From: Haematobia irritans | Taxonomy: Eukaryota; Arthropoda; Insecta; Diptera; Muscidae | Assembly (NCBI RefSeq): GCF_050003625.1 | Contig: NC_134398.1 | Location: 88,351,983 to 88,415,982 of the forward strand | Length of the DNA stretch: 64,000 nt | Reading direction: 5' to 3' | Shown: in pieces, positions 46,310 to 55,896 of the stretch | How the letters are laid out: each line of letters opens with the position of its first letter | Numbering within the stretch: position 1 is the first letter of the stretch | Position numbers and translations under genes: made by a program | The notes under the pieces: model-generated | What the model saw: the letters and a program-made list of their open reading frames with translations, nothing else | Told to the model about the DNA's origin: nothing | Databases searched by the model: none

Positions 46310-47330
46310 CCATATGATTAAGCTATCAGACCTAAAGTTGTTTTCCGCAAATAAAAAGAAATATTTATTGCATTGCTCCCAACGTTTCGACAATTTTTGT
46401 TGTCTTCATCTATTAAGGAATTCATCTATTAAGCTGAGTACTATGTTCAGTTTTCAAGCTGAAAACCAGCTTGTTTTCACGGTTACTTTTTTAATTAATT
46501 AATTTAGAAATATAAAATTATTTGCAAAATTATGGATCTTTTCCATCCATTATTTTGCAAGACTTGATCAAAATATAATCGTCTTACTAAATATATTTGT
46601 ACTTTTAATTTAGTGTTTTCGTGAAAACCTCGAACATAGTACTCACCTTTAAATAAAAACACATTATAATTTTGTACTCTTTACCATAAACATTTCCACT
46701 TACAATATTATTTTAACTTAAGTTACATTGAATTACAGTATACACGTAACATATAAAACAACATAAAACATAAATTAAAACTAATATCACAGCCGGGGTT
46801 TCAGGATTGCAACACTGTAAGCAGCACTTATGTTGTCCGTATCTTCTTTTAAGTTCATTGTTCGTCTTATATTTTGTTGTATTCTTAAGATTTCAATTGC
46901 CATTCGTTTTTTTCTCTCTCTCTTTTCTCTTTGTCAAGTATTCTACAGTTTTCAAAATCAGCTGTATGTTATGCCCAGTGCTTATTATGTGTTGTGATAA
47001 TGCTGTTCTTTCTTTTCGTTTATCTATGTCCGTTTTGTGCTCTCCAATTCTTGTCCCCAGTGTTCTCTTCGTAGTTCCAATGTATATACGATCACATTTC
47101 TCTTTATCACTCCCTTTGCAGTTGATTTCGTATACCACGTCATGTTGTTGTTCTTTTTGCATTGGTGTTTTAACTTTTGTGAAAACGGCGCTTAATGTAT
47201 TGAAAGGCTTGAAAGCAAAACATATGTTTTTTGTTGATATTGTTTCCCTCAAGTTCGCGTTGTCAATTAATCCAGGGATGTATTTTACACCGTGAAAAAT
47301 CCGTTCATTATATTCATTTTGGCCATTGTT
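46310..47330 (-). pseudogene. Penelope-like element, 3' part with GIY-YIG endonuclease
   Basis: The minus-strand frame from about 47330 reads YIPGLIDNANLRETISTKN, then (ORF 46893-47252) HDVVYEINCKG, CDRIYIGTTKRTLGTRIGEH, KTDIDKRKERTALSQHIIST, GH: the GIY-YIG-type endonuclease of Penelope-like elements, here VVY...RIYIG with the conserved R and H (R...GEHK). After a frameshift near 46897 the sequence continues AIEILRIQQNIR, MNLKEDTDNISAAY. Downstream, GATGAAGACAACAAAAATTG, TCGAAACGTTGGGAGC (46350-46410) matches the usual Penelope 3' signature. The reverse transcriptase domain is absent, so the copy is 5'-truncated and dead. Confidence 0.85.
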
Positions 47331-48735
47331 ATTCTTTGTTGTAAAACTATTTATTTGATTTTATTCAATTATGCCAATAATTGATTTTTCATTGCTTCAT
47401 TTTTTTTTCTATGTAGATGCCGATATCGCTGACTGTTAAACCTACATGTTATTGAACCTCACTAAATGCTGTGTAGACTGATTGTTCAGTATAAATACTG
47501 AATGTCGTCTTTCATCCATCCAAGGTGGAATATGGGTACGTCCGGTACGACCAATATTAAAGAAACTCCTTAGCACACTTCCCTGATTAGCGTTAAGTTT
47601 AAAGTTAGTTAGTTTATATAGTCAAAATAAAGTGACCCTTCTAAACTTAAAATAATTTTGAAGAAAGATGAACTTCGTATAGCAACAAATACATTTTTAT
47701 ATGCTCGAACGATGTGATTTTAATAGAATTTTAAGAAAGAATGTATTCTATGTATTTGTCGACATTTTTCGTACCATTGCACTACAGAGTAAAGTAGCTG
47801 AATTGGATTAATTTATGGAAAAAATATATTGAAATTTTCATACATGTGGACAAATTATACACATTATTAGTAACCATTTTACTACTTTAACTGTATTTAT
47901 TTATGTTTTTAAAAAAGTTTTATTTATTTATACAGGCCCATATTTTCTTCTTTTTCTTTAAAATTAATTATTAACGAAAAGTAAATCTGAAATGACTACG
48001 TATTTCGCACGATAATGTAAAATTAGTGATGTCCTTTAGGGGAAGTTATCTATATCAATGATATGAATTTGTCGCTGATTCAATTCGAAGTTTTTAATGT
48101 TTTTCTCTTTAAATTATTTACACTTCATACACTGAAAAGAAACATGGCCGGTTCCAAAGATTTTGTCTTTACACTTATGATTTTGGCATTGATTCCGAGT
48201 CAAAGCAGCGGAGAATTGAAGTAAGCACACATTTAAGACACTATATTAAGTTTGAGTTTTTTTGTGCTCAACTCCTGGAAATAAATTAAATAATTTTTTA
48301 TAAAATTTTAATTTTTCCGAAATTTTTTTTTCCAGTGTAGGTAAGTACTTTGTTCAGTTTTCTGTGTGTATATATATATTTTTGTGTTTGGTAAAAAACC
48401 CGAACCATTACCCATCTTATTTTATCGCAATGGACTGAATAGTCTAAGTGAGCCTGAAACTTAATCGGGCTGCCATTTTAATCTACCCACCTCATTACAT
48501 AAATTTTTCCGAGTCGCAAATCTTCCCCAAAGAAAATTCTTAGATCAGCCAATAAACTCAACTATAAAATCCTGATCTTAAAATAGAAACGGGTACCAAT
48601 CATTGGTAAAATAGAATTTCACCAACTGTACAATGTTCACAACAGGGCAACCTACCGTTTTTTCATACTGCGATAATATAGCTTACAAAAGAAAATAAAT
48701 TGAACATATTTTTGTTTTTTTAAATCTCTTTACAG
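47331..48735. other. Spacer upstream of the DIP-like gene
   Basis: No domain recognised. The start ATGGCCGGTTCCAAAG at 48144 opens 25 codons of hydrophobic peptide ending at a GTAAGC, like a signal-peptide exon, but a related block recurs at about 57815-57875 with a stop, so it belongs to a dispersed repeat. A SINE 3'-end fragment (CAATGGACTGAATAGTC, CGGGCTGCCATTTTA) lies at 48427-48483. Confidence 0.4.
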
Positions 48736-49035
48736 ATTTTCCTTTACACTACTGGGATGTAGATGCTGTAGTCGAAAAAGAAAAAACATTTTCATTGCTA
48801 CATGGCAGATAGTGTTGGCCTTACTCTATGACTGGCGGAAACTCAACTGACAGTATTGACAATACATCCGAAGAATGCCTTATTACATTGCTACAACACC
48901 GTCGCAATATCGTCTCCAAACAGTTGTCTACATTGAAGCGAAATAACTTCTAACCAACATCATAAGATTGACCGACTCTATACCAATCCTAAGTTTAAGT
49001 TTACATATCATAGCTCTATCTGTTGGAGGAGTGCG
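48736..49035 (+). promoter_or_regulatory. Probable 5' leader exon of the DIP-like gene
   Basis: A pyrimidine-rich tract ending TTTAAATCTCTTTACAG at 48735 is a good splice acceptor, and the following 300 bp up to the ATG at 49036 has higher complexity than its surroundings. Several short upstream ATGs occur, most stopping at once; one opens 41 codons (48828-48953). The transcription start and any upstream leader exon are not identified, so this boundary is predicted. Confidence 0.4.
48828..48953 (+). other. Upstream ORF, 41 codons, in the leader
   Basis: ATGACTGGCGGAAACTC to TAA encodes a peptide beginning MTGGNSTDSIDNTSEEC and ending KRNNF. It ends 82 bp before the main ATG and lies in the same frame register modulo the intervening stop. 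No known domain. It might dampen translation of the main ORF if the leader exon is real. Confidence 0.3.
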
Positions 49036-49144
49036 ATGGAGGATATCAAATGTGTCGTTCGTCTGTTACATGTTCTGGGTTTCATTACGTTCTTGCTAGA
49101 TTCCGAAACAGGATGGGGCAGCAGCATGCAGGTATATGCACAAG
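49036..49144 (+). CDS. DIP-like Ig-superfamily protein, first coding exon (signal peptide)
   Basis: The exon runs from ATG to a consensus donor (CAAG/GTAAGA) and encodes 36 residues plus one base: MEDIKCVVRL, LHVLGFITFLL, DSETGWGSSMQVYAQ. The hydrophobic stretch VVRLLHVLGFITFLL after a short charged start is a typical secretion signal, with possible cleavage around the following polar residues. The intron is in phase 1, and the next exon (55897) starts with the complementary two bases and continues into an Ig domain, which supports this start. The gene product is expected to be a secreted or membrane-anchored neuronal cell-adhesion protein that binds Dpr partners (family knowledge). The paralogue (alpha to lambda) cannot be told from this much sequence. 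Confidence 0.8.
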
Positions 49145-49466
49145 GTAAGAAACTCCATAAAATATATAACGATCAGCTAAAAATCACCTCCTGAGTTGAA
49201 CTAACATAGCTCTTGGTGTCCATCCGTTCGCAAGAATCTGGTCGCAATTGTTAAGCGATTTTGATGAAATTCGGCACAAATTTAAATATAACCCCCATAC
49301 GAGTATATACATACACATGTGGATAGAAAAATAGGTGTAAGTACTTTTTTAACGAGGCAATGGTTTTTATATTTTATAATTTTTATTGAATATTTCGGAT
49401 TAATTAATAAAGTAAACATATTTCGTGTATTTGAAAAGTAGTTTAGAATTCAGATAGGACTAAATA

Positions 49467-50656
49467 ACAGGTTGGCTGACAAGTCCCCGGTCTGACACGT
49501 AGATGGTGTCGCTAGTATTAAATGCATATTATTTTTATATAGTACCAACCTTCAAATGATTCGTGTCAAAATTTGACGTCTGTAAGTCAATTAGTTTGTG
49601 AGATAGAGCGTCTTTTGTGAAGCAACTTTTGTTATTGTGAAAAAAGTGAAAAAAAAGAATTTCGTGTTTTGATCAAATACTGTTTTCTGAAGGGAAAAAA
49701 CACGGCGGAAGCAAAAACTTGGCTTGATAATGAGTTTCCGGACTCTGCCCCAGGGAAATCAACAATAATTAATTGGTATGCCAAATTCAAGAGTGGTGAA
49801 ATGACCACGGAGTACGGTGAACGCAGTGGACGCCCGAAATAGGTGGTTACCGACGAAATCGTCAAAAAAATCCACAAAATGATTTTGAATGACCGTAAAA
49901 TGAAGTTGATCGAGATAGCAGAGACCTTAAAGATATCAAAGGAACGTGTTGGTCACAGCATTCATCAATATTTGGATATGCGGAAGCTCTGTGCAAAATG
50001 GGTGCCGCCGAGCTCACATTTGACCAAAAACAACAACGTGTTGATGATTCTGAGCGGTGTTTGCAGCTGTTAACTCGTAATACACCCGAGTTTTTCCGTC
50101 GATATGTGACAATGGATGAAACATGGCTCCATCACTACACTCCTGAGTCCAATCGACAGTCGGCTGAGTGGACAGCGACCGGTGAACCGTCTCCGAAGCG
50201 TGGAAAGACTCAAAAGTCCGCTGGCTGGAATATTTTTTATCGATTATCTTGAGAAGGGAAAAACCATCAACAGTGACTATTATATGGCGTTATTGGAGCG
50301 TTTGAAGGTCGAAATCGCGGCAAAACGGCCCCATATGAAGAAGAAAAAAGTGTTGTTCCACCAAGACAACGCACCGTGCCACAAGTCATTGAGAACGATG
50401 GCAAAAATTCATGAATTGGGCTTCGAATTGCTTCCCCACCCACCGTATTCTCCAGATCTGGCCCCCAGCGACTTTTTCTTGTTCTCAGACCTCAAAAGGA
50501 TGCTCGCAGGGAAAAAATTTGGCTACAATGAAGAGGTGATCGCCGAAACTGATCGTTGTATTGCTCTTGAAGGAAACTATGTTGAATAATAAAAACGAAT
50601 TTGGACAAAAAAATTTGTTTTTCATTGTTAGACCGGGGACTTATCAGCCAACCTTT
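49467..50656 (+). mobile_element. Himar1-like (irritans-type) mariner, defective, 1190 bp
   Basis: Terminal repeats ACAGGTTGGCTGACAAGTCC and, inverted, AAAGGTTGGCTGATAAGTCC extend through CCGGTCT. TA lies at 49465-49466 and 50657-50658. The sequence of the ends is that of Himar1, the mariner first described from the horn fly (family knowledge). It is shorter than the usual 1.28 kb because of internal deletions. Confidence 0.93.
49650..50589 (+). pseudogene. Irritans-type mariner transposase, inactivated
   Basis: The N-terminal frame (EFRVLIKYCFLK-like, TWLDNEFPDSAPGKSTI, then ERSGRPK) ends in an in-frame TAG at 49840-49842. The next frame gives KIHKMILNDRKMKLIEIAE, RVGHSIHQYL, then a shift into ELTFDQKQQRVDDS and VTMDETWLHHYTPESNRQ with the first catalytic Asp. 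After SAGW about a dozen residues are deleted and the frame shifts again to IDYLEKGKTINSDYYMALLE, HQDNAPCHKS (second Asp) and YSPDLAPSDFF (third Asp, D34D spacing). A second deletion precedes RCIALEGNYVE. A stop, frameshifts and two deletions make it non-functional. Confidence 0.93.
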
Positions 50657-50864
50657 TAATAACATAAAATAAAGTAAATTCAAGAAAATCGTCGAATTTT
50701 ATGTGGAATAAAAAAACATGAAAATAATGTAAGAATTTTTACATGAATGTTAGTATTTGCAATAAGCATCAAGCCAGGTCGCTAATATCCTGTATATTCA
50801 CCTGGATTTTTAAGGACAGCTTGAATTCTCTTAGGCATGGAAGAAATTAACTTACGGCGAATCT

Positions 50865-51050
50865 CTACCTGTACATTATACTATACTTTTTGAATATTTT
50901 CCCACAATAGTTTTTGAATTCGCCCCAAAGGTTTTCAATGGGATTGAGATCTGTGGACTGATTTGGCCACTCAACAACATTCGAATTATGAACCCGAAAC
51001 CATCTTTGATGGGTGTTTCGGGTCGTTATCCTGCTGAAATCTCCAAACAA
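50865..51050 (-). pseudogene. Tc1-like transposase remnant (catalytic C-terminal part)
   Basis: Minus strand: NVVEWPNQSTDLNPIENLWG, EFKNYCGKIFKK. The W-P-x-Q-S-x-D-L-N-P-I-E-N-L-W block is the third acidic catalytic region (DDE type) of Tc1 transposases. Preceded by RWFRVHNSN; the frame is otherwise broken and the N-terminal part is absent. Confidence 0.9.
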
Positions 51051-51227
51051 GTGGCATATTTCTCTCAGCGTATGGTAACATAACTGTATCCAACATACTC
51101 GTATTATGGTCTGTTGTCATACTCGAAATATGTTTACTTTATAAATTAATCCGAAATATTCAATAAAAAGTATAAAATATAAAAACCATAGCTTCGTTTA
51201 AAACAAAAATAATTACACCTATTTTTT

Positions 51228-51637
51228 ATATTGCCTGATTGCAATAAATATGGTCATAATGGGCTTATATCATCGAATTTTACCCCAAGATGGCACAATG
51301 TCATCCTCTATGGTGTAAGCTTAACCTGCAACAAATCATCCAAGTCAGTTCCCATTTAGAATAGCTCCCCTATATATATATGTGCCGCCCGATTGTCCGA
51401 AATTTGATCACAATGTCATTATTTATTAACCCCTCTTTCTCAAAATAGAATCAAATTTAGATATATCTCCTAAATATGAGCATTTATTAACCGATGTTAG
51501 TTCTGTGGCATCAACCAAACCTGCAAAATAACACATTATCCAATTCGGTTGAGATTTAGATATAGTTTTCACTAAAATCAAGTATAGTTCATACTTCTAC
51601 ATATGTATATATCACTAGATTTTCATGAATATAGCTA
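51228..51637. other. R-like debris in intron 1
   Basis: CATTTAGAATAGCTCCC, GCCGCCCGATTGTCC and GAGATTTAGATATAG are decayed R units with no clear period. No gene. Confidence 0.45.
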
Positions 51638-51770
51638 CACGCAAAGAAACTATACTATCCTCCGGAACGAAATTTTAGACAAAGGAGATTCTTGTCTAAA
51701 GAGTTAATAAACCCTTTAAGAATTAATAAACCCGAATTTATGACAATCGACGCAAATACTATTTCTAATA

Positions 51771-52702
51771 AAGGGTGATTCTTTTGAGGTTAGGATTTTC
51801 ATGCATTAGTATTTGACAGATCACGTGGGATTTCAGACATGGTGTCAAAGAGAAAGATGCTCAGTATGCTTTGACATTTCATCATGAATAGACTTACGAT
51901 CTGCCACAACGTCGAATTTTCAGTGAATGGGCCCTAGAAAAGTTGGCAGAAAATCCGCTTTTTTATCGAGAAATTTTGTTCAGCGATGAGGCTCATCTCT
52001 GGTTGAATAGCTACGTAAATAAGCAAAATTGCCGCATTTGGAGTGAAGAGCAACCAGAAGCCGTTCAAGAACTGCCCATGCATCCCGAAAAATGCACTGT
52101 TTGGTGTGGTTTGTACGCTGGTGGAATCATTGGACCGTATTTTTTCAAAGATGCTGTTGGACGCAACGTTACGGTGAATGGCGATCGCTATCGTTCGATG
52201 CTAACAAACTTTTTGTTGCCAAAAATGGAAGAACTGAACTTGGTTGACATGTGGTTTCAACAAGATGGCGCTACATGCCACACAGCTCGCGATTCTATGG
52301 CCATTTTGAGGGAAAACTTCGGAGAACAATTCATCTCAAGAAATGGACCGGTAAGTTGGCCACCAAGATCATGCGATTTGACGCCTTTAGACTATTTTTT
52401 GTGGGGCTACGTCAAGTCTAAAGTCTACAGAAATAAGCCAGCAACTATTCCAGCTTTGGAAGACAACATTTCCGAAGAAATTCGGGCTATTCCGGCCGAA
52501 ATGCTCGAAAAAGTTGCCCAAAATTGGACTTTCCGAATGGACCACCTAAGACGCAGCCGCGGTCAACATTTAAATGAAATTATCTTCAAAAAGTAAATGT
52601 CATGGACCAATCTAACGTTTCAAATAAAGAACCGATGAGATTTTGCAAATTTTATGCGTTTTTTTTAAAAAAAAGTTATCAAGCTCTTAACAAATCACCC
52701 TT
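51771..52702 (+). mobile_element. Mariner-like element, internally deleted (932 bp)
   Basis: Inverted ends AAGGGTGATTCTTTTGAGG and AAGGGTGATTTGTTAAGAG with TA at 51769-51770 and 52703-52704. It carries the C-terminal two thirds of a transposase and a short 5' remnant; the N-terminal helix-turn-helix domain is deleted. Confidence 0.88.
51916..52596 (+). pseudogene. Mariner-like transposase, N-terminally deleted
   Basis: A long open frame from just after TAG (51913-51915) to the stop at 52594-52596, about 226 codons. Motifs: LFSDEAHLWLNSYVNKQNCR (first Asp), CTVWCGLYAGGIIGPYFF, QQDGATCHTARDSMAIL (second Asp), WPPRSCDLTPLDYFLWGYVK (third Asp), AMLEKVAQNW-type C-terminus with LNEIIFKK. By my count 36 residues separate the second and third Asp, different from DD34D mariners, so it belongs to another IS630/Tc1/mariner lineage. 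The catalytic half is remarkably intact. No upstream ATG with a DNA-binding domain exists. Confidence 0.85.
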
Positions 52703-52787
52703 TATATTAAAGAAAATTGGTTAGGGTCAAAAGAAAACTTAGTTTGTCTAAAATTTCGTTCCTCGGAAAAGAAAATTCTTCTTTCAT

Positions 52788-53796
52788 TACCGATCTTATT
52801 GAAATAGGGAACTTAGCAATGCCATATGGTATATCTTGAACCTGTACAATATGGACATAGCCCTATATGTTAACGGATCTCGTTCTGGGAGTTTAAATTT
52901 ATTTACCGGTGCCAACCATAGCATTATTAGCCGTACAGTACAGTTAGGCAGCACTTATTTTCAAGAGAGATTACTCTCATGGAAGAGTTTCATAAATTCT
53001 GTATTTAAATTTGTTCGACCGACTTTTGATAAAATGTTGATAAAAATTTTAATAAAATGTGAATTCGGAAATTCGAAGTAAAGTTGTTCGGAAAATGCGT
53101 TAGCCAGTTTTTTATCGCTGAATCAGCTTCAATGAAAGAATTATTAACATGTACCGGTCGTGAAATTATCAAACCAATAAAAAAACCGGAGAACTGTCTG
53201 GGGAAGTTCCTTACTGGCACAAAAATGAAGTACACATTTTTCTTCTTCCTATGTGGATTCCATGAGGAGTATCCAATTTCAACTGCATAAAACCATTCTA
53301 CGTTCTCGTATGTTGCCTGTCAAATAAATCAGAGAATGTCGGGCACAATGAAGATGCCTTTCCGAACATGTAACGGGAAATGAAGCACCCTCTATGTTGA
53401 CTGTCAAAAACTGTTAATTTAGGAATTTTAATTAAAAAAGTCTGGCAAGAAGGAGATTCCCCTCCGGTTCAAATAAAAAAAAAATTAATTACTTAATTCC
53501 CATGCATATTCTCTGTACATTTCAAGAAAGTTTTCAATTTAAAAAAAATCGGAGCAGCCCCTCATTATAATTCCTAGTAAATTTCAAAGAAACCAGAGAA
53601 GTTTTAAGAAAATCTGAAAACTTAAAATTTTCAAAAAATCGGACAAGGAGGAGGTGTAACTCTTCGACCAAATAACGAAAAACCACGTACTCTCCCCCAT
53701 TGCCTGGAAATTTCAAGTAACTTGAAGAAGTTTAGATTTTGCTCGATTGTATTAAAAAAGGTACGTTCCCTTAACCAATCAAATATCGAAAAACAA
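52788..53796. other. Intron 1 spacer
   Basis: No gene. Openings at 52836-53290 lack a recognisable domain, and 53400-53800 repeats loose AAATTTCAAG(A/T)AA and ATCGGA words. Confidence 0.4.
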
Positions 53797-53804
53797 ATTA
53801 ATAC

Positions 53805-54342
53805 TAGAGGTGTGCACGTGACACGAAATTGTCGTGACTCACGAAAATTTTCGTGACTCACGCGTGAGTCGAGAGTCACGCTCATGTCACCGGCGTGAGT
53901 GTGCGTGATTAACAAACCAAAATGTCGTGCGTGAGCGTGAGTCACGAAAACAATATCTTCGTGAGTGTGCGTGAGTAACGAATTACGCTCACGAAAAGAA
54001 TCCCCCTCTCCAACATAAAACGCTTAAAAGTTAAATTCATTTGCAATTTAAGTGATCCTAGAATGTTAAGAGTTTAATAACGCTTTCGATTTTAATCGTG
54101 CTCATGATTTCAGACACGTCCCTCAGGTAAATTACTCATAAAATTATTCGTGAGTCACGGTATTTTTCGTGAGTCACGACATTTTCGTGCGTGAGTACAA
54201 GTTTTCTTTTCGGGAGTGTGCGTGAGCGTGAGACCTACCAAACAATATCGTGCGTGAGTGTGCGTGAGTGTGCGTGAGTAAGATATTTCCGTCGTGAGTG
54301 TGCGTGAGCGTGAGTAAAATATTACTCACGTGCACACCTCTA
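53805..54342. mobile_element. Non-autonomous hAT element with GTGAGTGTGCGTGAG arrays
   Basis: Perfect 17-bp inverted ends TAGAGGTGTGCACGTGA/TCACGTGCACACCTCTA are flanked by the perfect 8-bp duplication ATTAATAC (53797-53804 and 54343-54350). Both flanks of the interior are packed with CGTGAGTGTGCGTGAG-type and CGTGAGTCACG motifs (53828-53995 and 54150-54315) around a plain centre. No transposase. The ORFs here (53631-53945, 54174-54413) translate the motif array only. Confidence 0.93.
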
Positions 54343-54350
54343 ATTAATAC

Positions 54351-54703
54351 TCCATTCACATTAGGCTCGAAATCTACTAAAACTAGATTTGAAATCCATT
54401 TTTCATAAAGCAAATGACAGTTGAAATCTAATTAAAGTGGATTTTGGAAGTGTAATGTGAATGAGGTATAAGGCACAAACCTAAGCTTCCGTGAAATTTC
54501 AAGAAAATCTGGGAACGTTGGTTAAATTTTCAAAGTCACCGTCCAAATATTAAAAAAAAAAAATCAGACATCTCATTTTAATTTCATAACCTCTCCCCAC
54601 GATCTGTGTAAATTTCAAGTGAATCGGAGAAGTTTAGTTTTTTTGGCTGTACTTTAAGTTCAGCAAAGGGGTGCTCCCCTTCCTGACGAAATATCGAAAC
54701 ATA
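54351..54703. other. Intron 1 spacer
   Basis: Continuation of the AAATTTCAAG/ATCGGA-rich text seen left of the hAT element; nothing else. Confidence 0.4.
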
Positions 54704-55029
54704 CACGCAAAGAAAAAAAGATTGGAAAACGTGTACCGAAAACGTTTTTCTTTTGTTAGAGTTTTTTGAATTTCTTCAAAAATTTTAAACTTTTATCACC
54801 AAAAAAAAAAAAATCGTTTGTTACAAAATTTTTATTTTTTTCAATAAAAAAAATATTTTTGAACCAACAACACAGTCCATTTCGTTTATATCAAGCACTG
54901 TTCTTTCGGACTTTAAGTCTTTAATAAGACACATTTTACAGTTCATAGTAAAAATTTAATATAGTAGTATGTAATATTGAACATCTTTTCGGAATCTTCC
55001 GAACATATCTGGAATATATGTAAAAAAAA

Positions 55030-55108
55030 CTTTTTGGTATTCGGTCGAAGCAGGGATCGAATCCACGACCCTTGGCATGCAAGACAGACGTAGCAACCAC
55101 TGCTCCAC
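55030..55108 (-). other. tRNA-like module, Ala-type
   Basis: Minus strand: GTGGAGCAGTGGTTGCTACG (A-box region), CTTGCATGCC with TGC, B box GGATTCGATCCC, then GCTTCGACCGAATACCAAAA exactly as in the SINE head. No acceptor pairing. Confidence 0.65.
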
Positions 55109-55197
55109 GGTGCCCAACGAAATGTATGTTTCTGTTAAATAAAGTTTCTTTAATCGGCTCGTGGGCGCCGCAAGCTATAATTGTCTATTGAGGACAA

Positions 55198-55277
55198 TAA
55201 CAGCTACATAGCTCAGTGGATAGTGTGTTGGCTTACAAATTGCATTGTCCGCGGTTCAATTCTCCGTCCAGCCGCAA
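55198..55277 (+). other. tRNA-like module, Val-type
   Basis: Plus strand: ATAGCTCAGTGGATAGTGTG (good A box), CTTACAA loop with TAC, B box CGGTTCAATTCTCC. No acceptor pairing. Confidence 0.7.
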
Positions 55278-55522
55278 GGTAAATTTAAAAAATTTATAAA
55301 ATCGAATAATTTATTCTACATTGTTTGTATTAAAAGAAAAGGTGATAAGAACTAAAAAACCTCGTGGAAGTGAGAATGATGTGAGGGAAAATGCAATTTG
55401 TCAGAAAAGATTGTTTGTTTGAGTTAGTCTTTATAAAATTGTTTTTACATCCTGGAAAAGAATAAACTTTGTTTTTCTAAAATTTCGTTTGGGAGGAAAG
55501 AATAATTTTTTTTTTTGCGTGT

Positions 55523-55896
55523 GTGCCCATTAAAAAGAAATGTTTGCGCCTTACATAATGTCGTCCATGAAAACCTAACTTTCATGGTTTCAAGAACATC
55601 CGTTCACAATGCCAATATCTCTTTTTTTAATATTTTGATATTCGACTAACGGAGTAATAAAGTCAGTTACCCCCCCTTGTGTTTCCTCGGATATGTAATA
55701 TGAAAGTGCTTTCCAACAGCCAGTTCAATTCTTCTGTTGTTTTTATACACTTAATAGGTCGAGTGGGTTTCTCTGGCGGAGTTTTGTCATTTAACATTAA
55801 TACTCGCAGAAATATTTTAATAGTTTCATAGTACATTAGCTCTAGCACCCACAGATGGGCACTTTTACATCATTTTTTTTTGTTCTCCTTTTACAG
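55523..55896. other. 3' end of intron 1
   Basis: Unique-looking sequence ending in a strong polypyrimidine tract (CATTTTTTTTTGTTCTCC) and CAG. The 61-codon minus ORF is unsupported. Confidence 0.5.

Larger units (their letters stand above)
49326..51227 (-). mobile_element. Tc1-like element with long inverted repeats, hosting a Himar1-like copy
   Basis: Arms of about 110 bp match in inverted orientation: AAAATAGGTGTAAGTAC, GGTTTTTATATTTTATAATT and GAATATTTCGGATTAATTAA, then AGTAAACATATTTCG at 49326-49435, against 51115-51227. TA occurs just outside each arm. The minus-strand transposase remnant at 50865-51050 belongs to it. A Himar1-like mariner sits inside, near the left arm. Confidence 0.75.
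51638..52787. mobile_element. T3-end element hosting a mariner-like element
   Basis: TA at 51636-51637 and 52788-52789. Ends CACGCAAAGAAAC and, inverted, ATGAAAGAAGAATTTTC, each leading to the block GGAACGAAATTTTAGACAAA as in other T3 termini. Apart from the 932-bp guest (51771-52702) only about 215 bp remain, with no tRNA-like module, so this is a short, core-less member of the family. Confidence 0.7.
54704..55522 (+). mobile_element. T3-family element, complete, with two divergent tRNA-like modules
   Basis: Ends CACGCAAAGAAAAAAAG and, inverted, CACGCAAAAAAAAAAATTA; the left flank ends in TA, the right flank is TG. Order: left terminal segment, GTCCATTTCGTTTATATCAA, Ala-type tRNA-like module on the minus strand (55030-55108), a short spacer, Val-type module on the plus strand (55198-55277), core (AAAACCTCGTGGAAGTGAGA), right terminal block with AAAATTTCGTTTGGGAGGAA. 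Each module points outward. Non-coding, 819 bp. Confidence 0.78.
49145..55896 (+). other. DIP-like gene intron 1 (6752 bp)
   Basis: Bounded by GTAAGA at the donor and TTCTCCTTTTACAG at the acceptor. The length is largely due to insertions: a Tc1-like element with a Himar1-like guest, a T3-end element with a mariner-like guest, a hAT element and a full T3 element, listed separately. R-like decayed units occur at about 49200-49310 and 51340-51600. Confidence 0.75.

Noticed and set aside
46807..47295. 162-codon plus-strand ORF with hydrophobic stretches
   Set aside because: Antisense shadow of the Penelope-like GIY-YIG region.
48144..48220. Candidate signal-peptide exon MAGSKDFVFTLMILALIP ending at GTAAGC
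   Set aside because: It ends in phase 2, which does not fit the phase-1 acceptor at 55897, and a related block at 57815-57875 with a stop shows it is part of a dispersed repeat.
53631..54413. His/Ala/Arg-rich minus-strand ORFs (THAHSRT)
   Set aside because: Translations of the CGTGAG motif array in the hAT element.
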